From Kroppenstedtia guangzhouensis (lineage in GTDB: Bacteria > Bacillota > Bacilli > Thermoactinomycetales > DSM-45169): a DNA stretch of 64,000 nucleotides. The position numbers were made by a program, and so were the translations under genes. Each line of letters opens with the position of its first letter. The first letter of the stretch is position 1. The stretch spans positions 1 through 64,000 of the forward strand of contig NZ_BMEX01000010.1 of assembly GCF_014637345.1 (NCBI RefSeq), given 5' to 3'. Positions 44,321 through 53,276 of this stretch are shown piece by piece. The notes beneath the pieces were generated by a model. It saw only the letters and a list, made by a program, of their open reading frames with translations, was not told the origin of the DNA and made no database searches.

Positions 44321-45721
44321 ATGAATTTATATCCGCCACGGATCGTGATTGCAGGTACCGGGAGCGGCGTGGGAAAAACTACGGTGACCCTGGGTCTGCT
44401 GTCGGCGCTGACCCGTCGGGGTATTCGGGTTCAGGCCTTCAAGGCGGGACCGGATTATCTGGATCCGGGGTTTCACAGGTTGGCGACGGGGCGGCCCTCC
44501 CGCAATCTGGATACCTGGATGCTGGGCACTGATGGCATGCGGGAAGTGTTTCTCAAGGGAGCACAGGGGGCCGATCTCTGCTTGATCGAGGGAGTGATGG
44601 GGCTTTTTGACGGTAATGATTCCCGCAGCAATGAAGGAAGCACGGCGGAAATCGCAGCAGAGTTGGGAGCCCCGGTGGTGTTGATTCTGGATGCAGGCAC
44701 CGCCGCCCGGAGTGTCGCGGCGGTGGTCCGGGGATTTCAGGTGTTTGATCCTGAGGTCCGCATCGGAGGGGTGATTTTGAATCGGGTGGGCAGCGAGGGT
44801 CACCACCGCATGTTGAAATCGGCGATTGAAGGGGAATGCGGCATCCCTGTGCTGGGTGCATTTCACCAGGATCCCTCCCACCAACTTCCCGAAGGGAACC
44901 TGGGACTCGTCCCGGCAGTGGATCCCCAGGGGTTTCCGGCATGGTTGGAAGCGCTGGCTGACAAGGTGGATGAAAACGTCGATCTGAAAGCTTTGCTCGC
45001 CTTGGCCCGGGTGACGGAGAGTTCTGTGAAGCCGCCGGATTCCACACGGTTCATCCACTCACCCCCTCCTCCCCCCAGGCCGGTGATCGCGGTTGCACGG
45101 GATGAAGCTTTTTGCTTTTATTACCCGGAGAATCTGGAACTGCTTCAATCCGAGGGGGCCCGCCTCCGTTTCTTCAGTCCACTGGCAGGAGAGAAGCTTC
45201 CGGATGAAGCGGAGGGTTTGTACATCGGGGGAGGATTTCCCGAAGAGTTTGCAGAGGTGCTCACCAAACAGGAAGAAGTGAAGCGTTCGATCCGGGACAG
45301 GATTGAAGCGGGGCTGCCCACATATGCCGAGGGGGGCGGTTTCATGTATCTTTGTGAATCCCTGAAAGATGGAGAAGGAAGACTTCACCCGATGGCGGGA
45401 GTGATCCCGGCCCGGGTGGAAATGGGTCCCGGACTGTCTGCTTTTGGTTATCGGGAAGTCCGGGCGGAGACGGACACCTTGCTGTTAAGGAAGGGGAAGA
45501 CGGCACGGGGACATGAGTTTCATTATTCGCGCCTGACGGAGTCTCCTGAATGGCAGCCGGCCTGGCGGACTGAGGGGTTGTACGGTGCCGGTTGGGAAGG
45601 TTTTTCTGCGGGGCGCCTGTTGGCCACCTATATTCACCTTCATTTTTTGTCCCATCCCGGCATGGCCCGACGATGGGTGGATACATGCCGTCAATACCGA
45701 CGGGAAAAGGCTTCACTTTAA
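44321..45721 (+). CDS. cobB: cobyrinate a,c-diamide synthase with missing glutaminase Cys
   Basis: 466 residues. ATP-dependent amidation of cobyrinate carboxylates a and c in corrin synthesis, normally with Gln as ammonia donor. The N-terminal ATPase domain has GTGSGVGKTTVTLGLL (residues 7-22), KAGPDYLDPGFH and EGVMGLFDG. The C-terminal class I amidotransferase domain has GLYIGGGFPEEFAEVL, and its His in GHEFHYSRL is present. The nucleophile elbow should read AECGG but is AEGGG, with Gly338 in place of Cys. As written it could use free ammonia only. ATG follows AGGAGGAG. cobQ follows 25 bp later. Confidence 0.93.
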   Translation: MNLYPPRIVIAGTGSGVGKTTVTLGLLSALTRRGIRVQAFKAGPDYLDPGFHRLATGRPSRNLDTWMLGTDGMREVFLKGAQGADLCLIEGVMGLFDGNDSRSNEGSTAEIAAELGAPVVLILDAGTAARSVAAVVRGFQVFDPEVRIGGVILNRVGSEGHHRMLKSAIEGECGIPVLGAFHQDPSHQLPEGNLGLVPAVDPQGFPAWLEALADKVDENVDLKALLALARVTESSVKPPDSTRFIHSPPPPPRPVIAVARDEAFCFYYPENLELLQSEGARLRFFSPLAGEKLPDEAEGLYIGGGFPEEFAEVLTKQEEVKRSIRDRIEAGLPTYAEGGGFMYLCESLKDGEGRLHPMAGVIPARVEMGPGLSAFGYREVRAETDTLLLRKGKTARGHEFHYSRLTESPEWQPAWRTEGLYGAGWEGFSAGRLLATYIHLHFLSHPGMARRWVDTCRQYRREKASL

Positions 45722-45746
45722 GGGGATGAGAGAAGCGGTGAAGCGA

Positions 45747-47267
45747 ATGAAAAAATGTTTGATGTTTCAGGGAACGGGTTCTGATGTGGGGAAAAGTGTT
45801 CTGGCCACTGCTTTTTGCCGGATTTTCCGGCAGGAGGGACACCGGGTGGTTCCCTTTAAGTCGCAAAACATGGCTCTCAATTCCTATGTAACTCCTGACG
45901 GCGGGGAGATCGGACGGGCCCAAGGGGTGCAGGCGGAGGCTTGCGGCGTGGATGCCACGGTGGATATGAATCCGATTTTGATCAAACCCTTCGGCGAGAG
46001 TCACTCCCAGATCATCCTGCGGGGCCAGCCCCATTCCCATCGGGATGTTTTTGATTTCCGGGAAGAGTTTCACCGGTATGCCTGGGAAATCGTGACTCAA
46101 TCTTACCGTCGCTTGGAACGGGAGGCGAATCTGATCGTGATCGAAGGGGCGGGAAGCCCGGTGGAGATCAATCTGAAAGACCGGGATATCGTCAATATGC
46201 GGGTGGCCCGGTGGCTGGGGGCCCCGGTGATTTTAGTGGCGGATATCGACCGGGGCGGGGTCTTCGCTCAGCTGGTGGGGACGATGGAATTGTTGGAGCC
46301 TGAAGAGCGGGAGTTGGTGGCGGGGTTTCTGATCAATAAGTTTCGGGGGGATCCCTCCCTGATGGAACAGGGGATCCGCTGGTTGGAAGAGAGGACTGGC
46401 AAACCGGTGTTGGGGTTGATTCCCTGGTTGACCGATCCCGGCATTGAGGCGGAAGATTCCGTGACCCTCCAACATCGGACGCGAAGGGGAGAGGAGAAAG
46501 GGGAGTTTCTCCGGATCGCGGTCATCCGCCATCCCCGTATCGCCAACTTCACAGACATGGATGCCTTGGAACGGGAGCCGGATGTTGTTCTTGACTATGT
46601 GGACAGGCCAGACTCCTTGGGTTCCCCTGATGTGATCATTATGCCGGACAGCAAGAATGTGATGGAAGATTGGCTTCATTGGGAGCGGAGTGGTTTGCCC
46701 GCCGAACTTCGGCACAGGCTGGAGCAGGGGACGCGGATGGTAGGTATCTGCGGGGGTTATCAGATGATGGGGCAATCGATTGAATCCAACTGCCGGAGGC
46801 TCCAAGGTTTGGATTTCTTTCCGGTGACCACAATTTATTCTACGGAAAAGAAGGCCGCCAAAGTGAAAGGGACAGTGAACGTCGCTGAAGGTCTGCCGAA
46901 CCGACTGGCGGGGCTGCCGGTGGAAGGCTATGAGATCCAGACGGGTGTGACGCGACCGATCCCCGGCAGTATGAACCGACCTTTCCTCCAGGTGGCGGCG
47001 GGGGAACCCTTCCGTGAGAGTGGACAGATCACCCCGGATGGCCGTCATTGGGGAACGGATCTCCACGGAATTTTCGACAACGATCAGTTTCGGAGGGAGT
47101 GGCTCAACGACATTCGTCTCGAGAAGGGATGGCAACCGGTGGAAGAGGTGATCCGGTATCGAAAGGTGCGGGAAGCTGCTATGGATCGGCTGGCGGATCA
47201 TGTCCAAACCCATACCGATATGGACCGGCTGTACCGGGTGCTGGGCTGGACCGACGGTCCCTGTTGA
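45747..47267 (+). CDS. cobQ: cobyric acid synthase
   Basis: 506 residues. Amidates carboxylates b, d, e and g of adenosylcobyrinate diamide. ATPase domain: MFQGTGSDVGKSVLATAFCR, PFKSQNMALNSYVTPDGGEI, EGAGSPVEINL and DIDRGGVFAQLVGT. Amidotransferase domain: the nucleophile Cys is intact in GICGGYQMMG, and the His lies in GTDLHGIFDND. Start uncertain between ATG 45747, GTG 45738 and ATG 45726; 45747 gives the usual MKK-start. With cobB it forms a two-gene unit. No other corrin genes are nearby apart from cbiX 10 kb away. Confidence 0.95.
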   Translation: MKKCLMFQGTGSDVGKSVLATAFCRIFRQEGHRVVPFKSQNMALNSYVTPDGGEIGRAQGVQAEACGVDATVDMNPILIKPFGESHSQIILRGQPHSHRDVFDFREEFHRYAWEIVTQSYRRLEREANLIVIEGAGSPVEINLKDRDIVNMRVARWLGAPVILVADIDRGGVFAQLVGTMELLEPEERELVAGFLINKFRGDPSLMEQGIRWLEERTGKPVLGLIPWLTDPGIEAEDSVTLQHRTRRGEEKGEFLRIAVIRHPRIANFTDMDALEREPDVVLDYVDRPDSLGSPDVIIMPDSKNVMEDWLHWERSGLPAELRHRLEQGTRMVGICGGYQMMGQSIESNCRRLQGLDFFPVTTIYSTEKKAAKVKGTVNVAEGLPNRLAGLPVEGYEIQTGVTRPIPGSMNRPFLQVAAGEPFRESGQITPDGRHWGTDLHGIFDNDQFRREWLNDIRLEKGWQPVEEVIRYRKVREAAMDRLADHVQTHTDMDRLYRVLGWTDGPC

Positions 47268-47463
47268 TGTCCCGGGGGTGAGCACCGCGGATGTCCTATA
47301 AACTTTGCGATCTGGTGTTGTGAAAAGACGTCACAGGGGCTGGGCATCTTCCGATCCCGGCTCTTCAAGAATATACCCAATCTTCGGGTCTTAGCCGGGG
47401 TGGGCGAAAGGGAAGGGGGGCTTTGGGTCTAGTCCTGAAGCGTCTAAATGAACTAATCTGCAT
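47268..47463. other. gap after cobQ
   Basis: TTGTGAAAAGACGTCACAGG at 47319-47338 followed by GGCTGGGCAT and, later, GATCCCGGC looks like a badly eroded repeat A half-copy. No gene was seen. Confidence 0.35.
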
Positions 47464-47492
47464 CTTTAGAACATAATGATTTATGATATACT
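47464..47492 (+). promoter_or_regulatory. candidate promoter of the TAXI-TRAP operon
   Basis: -10 TATACT (47487-47492) with a weak -35 CTTTAG (47464-47469), 17-bp spacer. The leader is about 110 nt. Confidence 0.35.
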
Positions 47493-47609
47493 ATGCTTTA
47501 GCGTGTAGCCCGGCATCAAAATTCGAACATTTGCAAACTGTTTGATATGGGAGGGGCTTGCGTGATAGGGTTTTTGTGTAAATATGGTAAAACAGAAGGG
47601 GTGCACTCA

Positions 47610-48572
47610 ATGAAAAGGTATTTTGTGGTCCTGGCTTTGGTAACGGTTTTGGTCGTCAGTGCTTTCGGGTGTTCTTCGACAGCTGATCCAAAAAATCCTG
47701 ATTCCATTCAAATCGCCACAGGTGGGACGGGAGGCGTTTACTATCCTCTGGGCGGTGGAATGTCCAAAATTTTCCAAGAGAAGCTGAATGTCAGTGCCAC
47801 GGCTCAGGTGACCGGGGCTTCCGTGGAGAATATGCAGCTTCTGTCGAAGGGTGAGGTGCAGGTTGCTTTTACACAGAATGATATTTTGGATTATGCCATC
47901 AACGGGAAAGAAGTTTTCGATAAAAAACTGGGCAAAATTCAGGCGATCGGAGCTCTTTATCCTGAAATTGTCCAAATTGTAGTACCGGCAGACAGCAAGA
48001 TCCAGTCGATCAAGGACCTGAAGGGCAAAAAGGTTTCCGTCGGTGCACCGGGCAGCGGTAACGAGGCCAACAGCCGGCAAATTCTTGAGGCGGCGGGAAT
48101 CACTTATGATGATATCAAGCCGGAGTTGAAATCCTATGCCGATTCCGCCGACAGTTTCAAAGATGGCTTGATTGACGCCATGTTTGTCACCTCCGGCATC
48201 CCCAACTCTTCGGTACAGGATATCGCTGTGAGCAAAGGGATCCGTGTGATCAGCATTGATGATGAAGTAAAAACGAAGCTGAAAGAGAAATATCCCTTCT
48301 ATGTCGACGAAACCGTTCCCAAGAACAGTTATAAGGGTCAGAAGGAAGATGCCAACACGGTTGCCGTTCTCGCATCACTGGCAGTGAACAGTGATTTGAG
48401 TGAAGACTTTGTCTATAAATTGACCCAGGCGCTCTTCGATAATCTGGATACACTGGCCGAACAAAATGAGAAAGGCAAAGAGATCAAAGCTGAGAAGGCC
48501 CTCGAAGGGATCACGGTTCCCTTCCATCCCGGAGCGGAGAAATACTTTAAAGAAAAAGGAATCGCAAAATAA
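47610..48572 (+). CDS. TAXI family TRAP transporter solute-binding lipoprotein
   Basis: 320 residues. Lipoprotein signal with lipobox AFGC (about Cys19). The mature protein opens IQIATGGTGGVYYPLGGGMS, the TAXI signature, and continues ENMQLLSKGEVQVAFTQNDI and VSVGAPGSGNEANSRQIL. TAXI proteins bind small carboxylates such as glutamate or related acids; the ligand here is unknown. ATG 47610 has GAAGGGG eight bases upstream. A hairpin after the gene probably lowers transcription into the DUF1850/permease genes, giving more binding protein than permease. Confidence 0.94.
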   Translation: MKRYFVVLALVTVLVVSAFGCSSTADPKNPDSIQIATGGTGGVYYPLGGGMSKIFQEKLNVSATAQVTGASVENMQLLSKGEVQVAFTQNDILDYAINGKEVFDKKLGKIQAIGALYPEIVQIVVPADSKIQSIKDLKGKKVSVGAPGSGNEANSRQILEAAGITYDDIKPELKSYADSADSFKDGLIDAMFVTSGIPNSSVQDIAVSKGIRVISIDDEVKTKLKEKYPFYVDETVPKNSYKGQKEDANTVAVLASLAVNSDLSEDFVYKLTQALFDNLDTLAEQNEKGKEIKAEKALEGITVPFHPGAEKYFKEKGIAK

Positions 48573-48582
48573 GAGAGAGAAT

Positions 48583-48612
48583 GGGGGGAGCTAACCGGCT
48601 AGCTCCCTCATT
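48583..48612 (+). terminator. intra-operon hairpin after the binding protein
   Basis: GGGAGCTA-ACCGGC-TAGCTCCC followed by TCATTCC. A weak U tract suggests partial termination or 3' end stabilisation. Confidence 0.6.
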
Positions 48613-48681
48613 CCTTCTTTCCATCTGCGGGGTACAGGAGTCCGATGAAGCGGACTGACTTCGAGGGGAAGGGGGGATTCC

Positions 48682-49224
48682 ATGAGATTAATGCGAAAGC
48701 GATGTTTATACTTTGGGATCGGTTTAGGGATGATCGTATTTCTTCTTTTATATACCTGGCCGGTGGCCACGATCCTGACTGTCTCTTCAAATAAAGAGGG
48801 AACATTGCTCTGGAGTCATCCTGTTTCTCCTGGCGATCGATTGATTATCCGGTTCACTCACTCAGTGGATAAAACCGATGTGGATGAGGTGATCCGGGTG
48901 GGAAAGGAGGAACTGATTATCGACTCCACTGTCTACCAATCCTTCGGCGCGGGTTTACCCTCCACTCTTCATGACAGAGAGACGATGAAGCTGGAGGGTG
49001 GGAAAATGAGAATCGATCATATCAACCGTTCACAGAAAAGCATCGACCTCTTTATCGGCCAAGTGGTGGCCAACCACAAATTGGTGGTCGACGGAAAAGT
49101 GATCCCTCTTAAAAAACTGAGTCCCCCGGGAACTTCGGTCCGGCTGTCAGTTGGACGGGAGAATTTGTTCTCTTATCTTAGGAGGTGTCTGTTCAGTGGC
49201 GGAACACTCGCTTTCTCAGAATGA
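48682..49224 (+). CDS. DUF1850 protein of the TAXI-TRAP operon
   Basis: 180 residues. One N-terminal membrane helix (about 9-30), then a DUF1850 domain outside the membrane: VSPGDRLIIRFTHSVDKTDVDEV, STVYQSFGAGLPSTLHDRE and FIGQVVANHKLVVDGK. DUF1850 proteins are regularly encoded between the binding protein and the fused permease of TAXI-TRAP systems, so a transport accessory role is likely. Its end overlaps the permease start by 29 bp. Confidence 0.88.
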   Translation: MRLMRKRCLYFGIGLGMIVFLLLYTWPVATILTVSSNKEGTLLWSHPVSPGDRLIIRFTHSVDKTDVDEVIRVGKEELIIDSTVYQSFGAGLPSTLHDRETMKLEGGKMRIDHINRSQKSIDLFIGQVVANHKLVVDGKVIPLKKLSPPGTSVRLSVGRENLFSYLRRCLFSGGTLAFSE

Positions 49225-51175
49225 AAAGGATCTATCCAAGGAAGAGTTGCAACAACTGATGGAAAAGTATGATCCGGAGTCGGGTGGGCGAAACCTGACC
49301 GGATGGATGAAAAGGATCACTTTTCTGCTTGCGGTTTCCTTCTCCCTTTTCCAAATCTATTCCGGGATCGTCGGAGGACTGAGCTCACAACTTCAACGCT
49401 CGATCCATCTCGCTTTTGTGCTGGGGCTGATCTTTCTTCTCTATCCGATCTCCAAGAAAGTCAAAAAGGGAGACAAGGTTCCGATCTGGGATATCTGTTT
49501 GTCTGTGATCGGGATCTTTATCGGTCTGTACTGGTTGTTCTTTTTTGATTCTCTGGTGGGGCGTGCCGGAGACAACACCTGGTTCGATCTTGCGATCGGT
49601 GCATTGGCCATTCTCCTGGTTCTCGATGCGACCCGCCGGGTGGTTGGGGTTCCGATCACGATCATCGTCTCGTTCTTTTTGCTTTATGCACTTTTCGGGC
49701 CGATCATGCCCGGTTTTCTCAAACATGGCGGAATCACATTTGAACGTCTGTTTTCCCATATGTATTTCACAACGGAGGGGATTTTCGGCACGCCACTGGC
49801 GGTCTCTTCCACCTTTATCTTTTTGTTTCTTCTGTACGGAGCCCTGTTGGAAAAGACAGGTGTCGGCAGTTATTTTAATGATTTGGCGCTGATGATAGCC
49901 GGCAGATTCAGCGGCGGCCCGGCGAAGGTGGCTGTTTTTTCCAGTGCCCTGCAGGGAACGATCAGCGGCAGCTCCGTGGGGAACGTGGTGACGACGGGGT
50001 CTTATACGATCCCAATGATGAAAAAGTTGGGCTATCGCAAGGAATTTGCCGGGGCCGTCGAAGCGGCAGCATCCACCGGCGGACAATTGATGCCACCTGT
50101 GATGGGGGCGGCTGCATTCATCATGGCAGAATTTACAGGGATCCCTTACTGGGAAATCGTAAAGGCGGCTGCGATCCCCGCCCTTCTCTACTTTACGGGA
50201 ATTGCTCTGATGACTCACTTTGAAGCAAAACGGCTGGGTCTGAAAGGGTTGAAAAAAGAGGAGCTGCCGGCTCCGAAGGATGTGCTGAAGCGTATCTATC
50301 TGTTGATCCCCATCGTGGTGATGATCGTTTTTCTGGCTAGCGGGACAAGTGCCATGCGTGCCGCGCTGTACGGAGTGTTTGCCACGATTCTCATCGGTGT
50401 GCTCCAACCGGGTGAAAATCGCCTTACGGTCAAAAGATTGTTTGAAGCATTGGCCGCAGGAGCCCGTACCGCACTGGGAGTGGCTGCTGCTTGTGCCTCG
50501 GCGGGGATGATCGTCGGTGTGATCACTCTCACCGGTCTCGGACTGAAATTTGGCACTGGTCTGGTCGATATGGCAGGCGGAAATGTGATGCTCACCCTGG
50601 TGCTGACGATGATTTCCAGTCTGATACTGGGGATGGGCATTCCCACAACAGCCAACTATATCATCACCTCCACTGTCGCCGCGCCGGTGTTGGTCCAGTT
50701 GGGTTATCCGCTTTTGGCGGCCCATATGTTTGTCTTTTACTTCGGGATTGTTGCCGACATTACGCCGCCGGTGGCCTTGGCTGCCTTTGCAGCTTCGGGA
50801 ATCAGCAGGGGGAATCCTCTGAAAACCGGTGTGCAATCCACACGCTTGGCGATTGCGGCATTTATGATCCCTTATATCTTTGTGTTTTCACCTCAGCTTT
50901 TGTTGATCGATACCACATGGCAGAGCACGCTCACGATCATCATCACCTCCATGGCGGGGATGCTTGCCGTCGGTGCCGGGATGATCGGTTATTGGTTGCA
51001 CCCTCTGAATTGGCTGTTGCGTCTGATCTTGTTGGCAGGCGGTGTGATGTTGGTTGTGCCTGAAGGGATGACGGATGTGATTGGGGCGGTACTGGTGATC
51101 GCCATCTTTGTCTACCAGAAGTGGTTCCAAAAAGGAGACAACCGGAAGGATCCATCCCTCGGACAGGGTGCATGA
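49196..51175 (+). CDS. TRAP transporter fused permease (4TM+12TM)
   Basis: 659 residues with about 16-18 membrane helices. It fuses the small (DctQ-like) and large (DctM-like) subunits, as in TAXI systems. Family text: DATRRVVGVPITIIVSFFLL, SALQGTISGSSVGNVVTTGS, AAASTGGQLMPPVMGAAAF and GMGIPTTANYIITSTVAAPV, the last two likely at the Na+ sites. It imports the ligand of the upstream TAXI protein using a sodium gradient. GTG 49196 chosen for AGGAGGTG upstream; it lies inside the DUF1850 gene. Followed by a strong terminator. Confidence 0.95.
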   Translation: MAEHSLSQNEKDLSKEELQQLMEKYDPESGGRNLTGWMKRITFLLAVSFSLFQIYSGIVGGLSSQLQRSIHLAFVLGLIFLLYPISKKVKKGDKVPIWDICLSVIGIFIGLYWLFFFDSLVGRAGDNTWFDLAIGALAILLVLDATRRVVGVPITIIVSFFLLYALFGPIMPGFLKHGGITFERLFSHMYFTTEGIFGTPLAVSSTFIFLFLLYGALLEKTGVGSYFNDLALMIAGRFSGGPAKVAVFSSALQGTISGSSVGNVVTTGSYTIPMMKKLGYRKEFAGAVEAAASTGGQLMPPVMGAAAFIMAEFTGIPYWEIVKAAAIPALLYFTGIALMTHFEAKRLGLKGLKKEELPAPKDVLKRIYLLIPIVVMIVFLASGTSAMRAALYGVFATILIGVLQPGENRLTVKRLFEALAAGARTALGVAAACASAGMIVGVITLTGLGLKFGTGLVDMAGGNVMLTLVLTMISSLILGMGIPTTANYIITSTVAAPVLVQLGYPLLAAHMFVFYFGIVADITPPVALAAFAASGISRGNPLKTGVQSTRLAIAAFMIPYIFVFSPQLLLIDTTWQSTLTIIITSMAGMLAVGAGMIGYWLHPLNWLLRLILLAGGVMLVVPEGMTDVIGAVLVIAIFVYQKWFQKGDNRKDPSLGQGA

Positions 51176-51199
51176 AAGTTTTCCACAGAGGTTGAATTG

Positions 51200-51232
51200 A
51201 CAAAGGCATTTCCGCTTGGAAATGCCTTTTTG
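51200..51232. terminator. bidirectional terminator TRAP permease / sodium channel
   Basis: AAAGGCATTTCC-GCTT-GGAAATGCCTTT with T and A runs on either side. Confidence 0.85.
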
Positions 51233-51261
51233 GAATCTATTCCGTCTATGGTTGAACAGGA

Positions 51262-52122
51262 TTATTTACGGTCTGCCTCCGGAAACGGGGCTGTCTTTTT
51301 TCCCGGATCGCCAATTGCCGCTTTTAACATTTGAACCTCCCGATGGAGGTTTCTGATTTCCCGAAGTAACTCTTCATGGAACCGTTCCTTTTCCTCCTCC
51401 CGTTCCGCTTCCTCCACCTTTTCCACCTTATTCACAATCACACCGACAAACAGGTTCAGGATGACGAAAGTGCCGATCAGGATGAAGGTGACGAAATAGA
51501 TCCAAGCCCAGGGAGCCACTTTCAGAAGGGGGTGCATCACCACACTGGCCCAGGAATCCAGGGTGACCATCTGAAATAAGGTTAACAGCGAATTGTGGAG
51601 AGAACCGAAATGTTCCGGGGACAAGTCGCGAAAAAAAAATGTCCCGATGACTGCAAATATGTAAAAGAAGATTCCCAACAACAACAGGATGTTTCCCAGA
51701 GAAGGAATGGTCACCAACAGTGTTTCCACCAGCCTTCTCAGTGATGGAATCACCGACAGGGCACGCAAGACCCGCAATACTCTCAGCACACGCAGAATAG
51801 TGACAAAGTGAGCATGGACAAAGAGCAAGCTTCCAACGATCAATACAAAATCGAACAGATTCCATGGATCACGGAAAAATCCGGGAATGGAACGATTTCC
51901 GAGTATACGCAAGATTAATTCCAACGTAAAGATTCCCAGCAAAACACGGTCCAGCATCAAAAATTGGTCTGAGTATTTCTGAGAGAGGGATGGGTAGGTC
52001 TCCAACCCAACCATGACTGCATTGATGAGGATCAACCCGATGATGATCCTGTGAAACAGGGGATGCTGAACGAGATCTTCCAGCCGGCGGCGATAACCGA
52101 TGATTCTGTCCGTGATGTTCAT
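51262..52122 (-). CDS. NaChBac-type single-domain voltage-gated cation channel
   Basis: 286 residues with six helices, forming a tetrameric channel. The voltage sensor S4 has four Arg spaced by three (LRVLRVLRVLRAL, Arg111/114/117/120 from ATG 52122). The pore filter reads TLDSWAS at about 187-193. NaChBac has TLESWAS, so the charged ring is Asp189 instead of Glu, which may alter Na+/Ca2+ preference. S6 ends in FVILNLFVGVIVNKVEK, followed by an acidic coiled coil (EEAEREEEKERFHEELLREI split as EEAEREEEKE and RFHEELLREI). Start 52122 is chosen for AAAGGAG upstream. Bacterial homologues act in motility and pH or osmotic responses. Confidence 0.9.
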   Translation of the reverse strand: MNITDRIIGYRRRLEDLVQHPLFHRIIIGLILINAVMVGLETYPSLSQKYSDQFLMLDRVLLGIFTLELILRILGNRSIPGFFRDPWNLFDFVLIVGSLLFVHAHFVTILRVLRVLRVLRALSVIPSLRRLVETLLVTIPSLGNILLLLGIFFYIFAVIGTFFFRDLSPEHFGSLHNSLLTLFQMVTLDSWASVVMHPLLKVAPWAWIYFVTFILIGTFVILNLFVGVIVNKVEKVEEAEREEEKERFHEELLREIRNLHREVQMLKAAIGDPGKKTAPFPEADRK

Positions 52123-52493
52123 GAACGGGAAATCTCCTTTCATCATGAAAAAAACCGCCCCTTGGCGACCTTTTGTTTCCTCTGTGGTTGGACATCCGAT
52201 TGTGGGAAAATCCTTTTTACGTCACTCACCTCCTGAAAAGGTGAGGCTCCCACTTGAAAAGCGGGGCGGTACGATCAGGGGCGTTGATTAACCGAAAAAG
52301 ATCTTGAGATCGGGTGATAGACTGCGAAATTTGTACTTACCCTGAATACGATATAATTCTTGAGGCTTATCATCTCGATGCACTATTCTACTTAGTCGGG
52401 ATGATCCATAGGTCTGATCTTTTATACAATATCACAGCGTGGTGGATATGGTATAGTTTTTTTGTAATCTTGATGGCTACAGGGGGATGTCAA
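52123..52493. other. divergent gap between the channel and modA
   Basis: Must contain both promoters. TATACAATA (52421-52429) and TATGGTATAG (52447-52456) are possible -10 regions for modA. No molybdenum-cofactor riboswitch consensus and no convincing gene. Confidence 0.4.
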
Positions 52494-53276
52494 TTGAAAC
52501 CGAAGCTTGTTCCATGGATGCCGCTTCTGATCATCGGTTTACTGGTTGCATGCAATGGAGACCGGACGGACTCCCGCGGCGGAGAGTCCGAGCTTTATAT
52601 ATTGGCTGCAGCCAGTCTGACGGATGCCGTCCAGGAAGTGAAAAAGGTGTACGAACAGGAACACCCCCATGTGAAACTGGTACCCAGTTTTGCATCCTCC
52701 GGTAAGCTCCAACGACAGATTGAACAGGGAGCGCCGGCGGATTTGTTTATTTCCGCCGGGGAAAAAGAGATGGATGCTTTGACGGAACAGGGGCGGGTCG
52801 TGACGGATCACCATCGATCTCTCTTACATAACGAGCTGGTGCTGATTGTACCCCGAAATGATAAGCGAATAAAAGATTTTGGGGATCTGACCAAAGCAAA
52901 TCAGATTGCTGTCGGCCAACCGAGGACGGTGCCTGCGGGAGAGTACTCCAAACAAGCTTTACAGTATATGAAGTTGTGGGATCCTTTGAAGTCCCGGATG
53001 GTATTTGCAGGGGATGTGCGACAGGTGTTGACCTATGTGGAGACCGGGAATGTGGATGCCGGTTTGGTATATCGAACGGATGCAGAAGCATCGGATCAAG
53101 TAACCGTGGCAGCAACAGCACCGCCTGAGAGTCACCGATCGATCGTTTATCTGGTGGGTGTGGTGAAAGGTTCCAAAAACCGGGAGGAGGCCGATCGTTT
53201 CCATGATTGGCTGTATAAGAAAAAGGCCCGGGCAATTTTTCGTAAATACGGGTTTCGGGATGTTGCGGGGAAATGA
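52494..53276 (+). CDS. modA: molybdate-binding lipoprotein
   Basis: 260 residues. Lipoprotein signal with lipobox LVAC (Cys20). Mature ModA features: LYILAAASLTDAVQEV, PSFASSGKLQRQIEQGAPAD (Ser contacts to the oxyanion), LFISAGEKEMDAL and VDAGLVYRTDA. It captures molybdate or tungstate for an ABC importer. It starts with TTG behind AGGGGGA; the frame is open farther up without a ribosome site. The stop overlaps the modB start (ATGA). Confidence 0.94.
   Translation: MKPKLVPWMPLLIIGLLVACNGDRTDSRGGESELYILAAASLTDAVQEVKKVYEQEHPHVKLVPSFASSGKLQRQIEQGAPADLFISAGEKEMDALTEQGRVVTDHHRSLLHNELVLIVPRNDKRIKDFGDLTKANQIAVGQPRTVPAGEYSKQALQYMKLWDPLKSRMVFAGDVRQVLTYVETGNVDAGLVYRTDAEASDQVTVAATAPPESHRSIVYLVGVVKGSKNREEADRFHDWLYKKKARAIFRKYGFRDVAGK

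Noticed and set aside
49385-50836. 483-codon minus-strand frame
   Set aside because: Antisense to the TRAP permease; composition rich in His/Gln/Arg typical of a shadow frame.
52260-52493. Molybdenum-cofactor riboswitch before modA
   Set aside because: Only AT-rich sequence with possible -10 elements; no conserved core.
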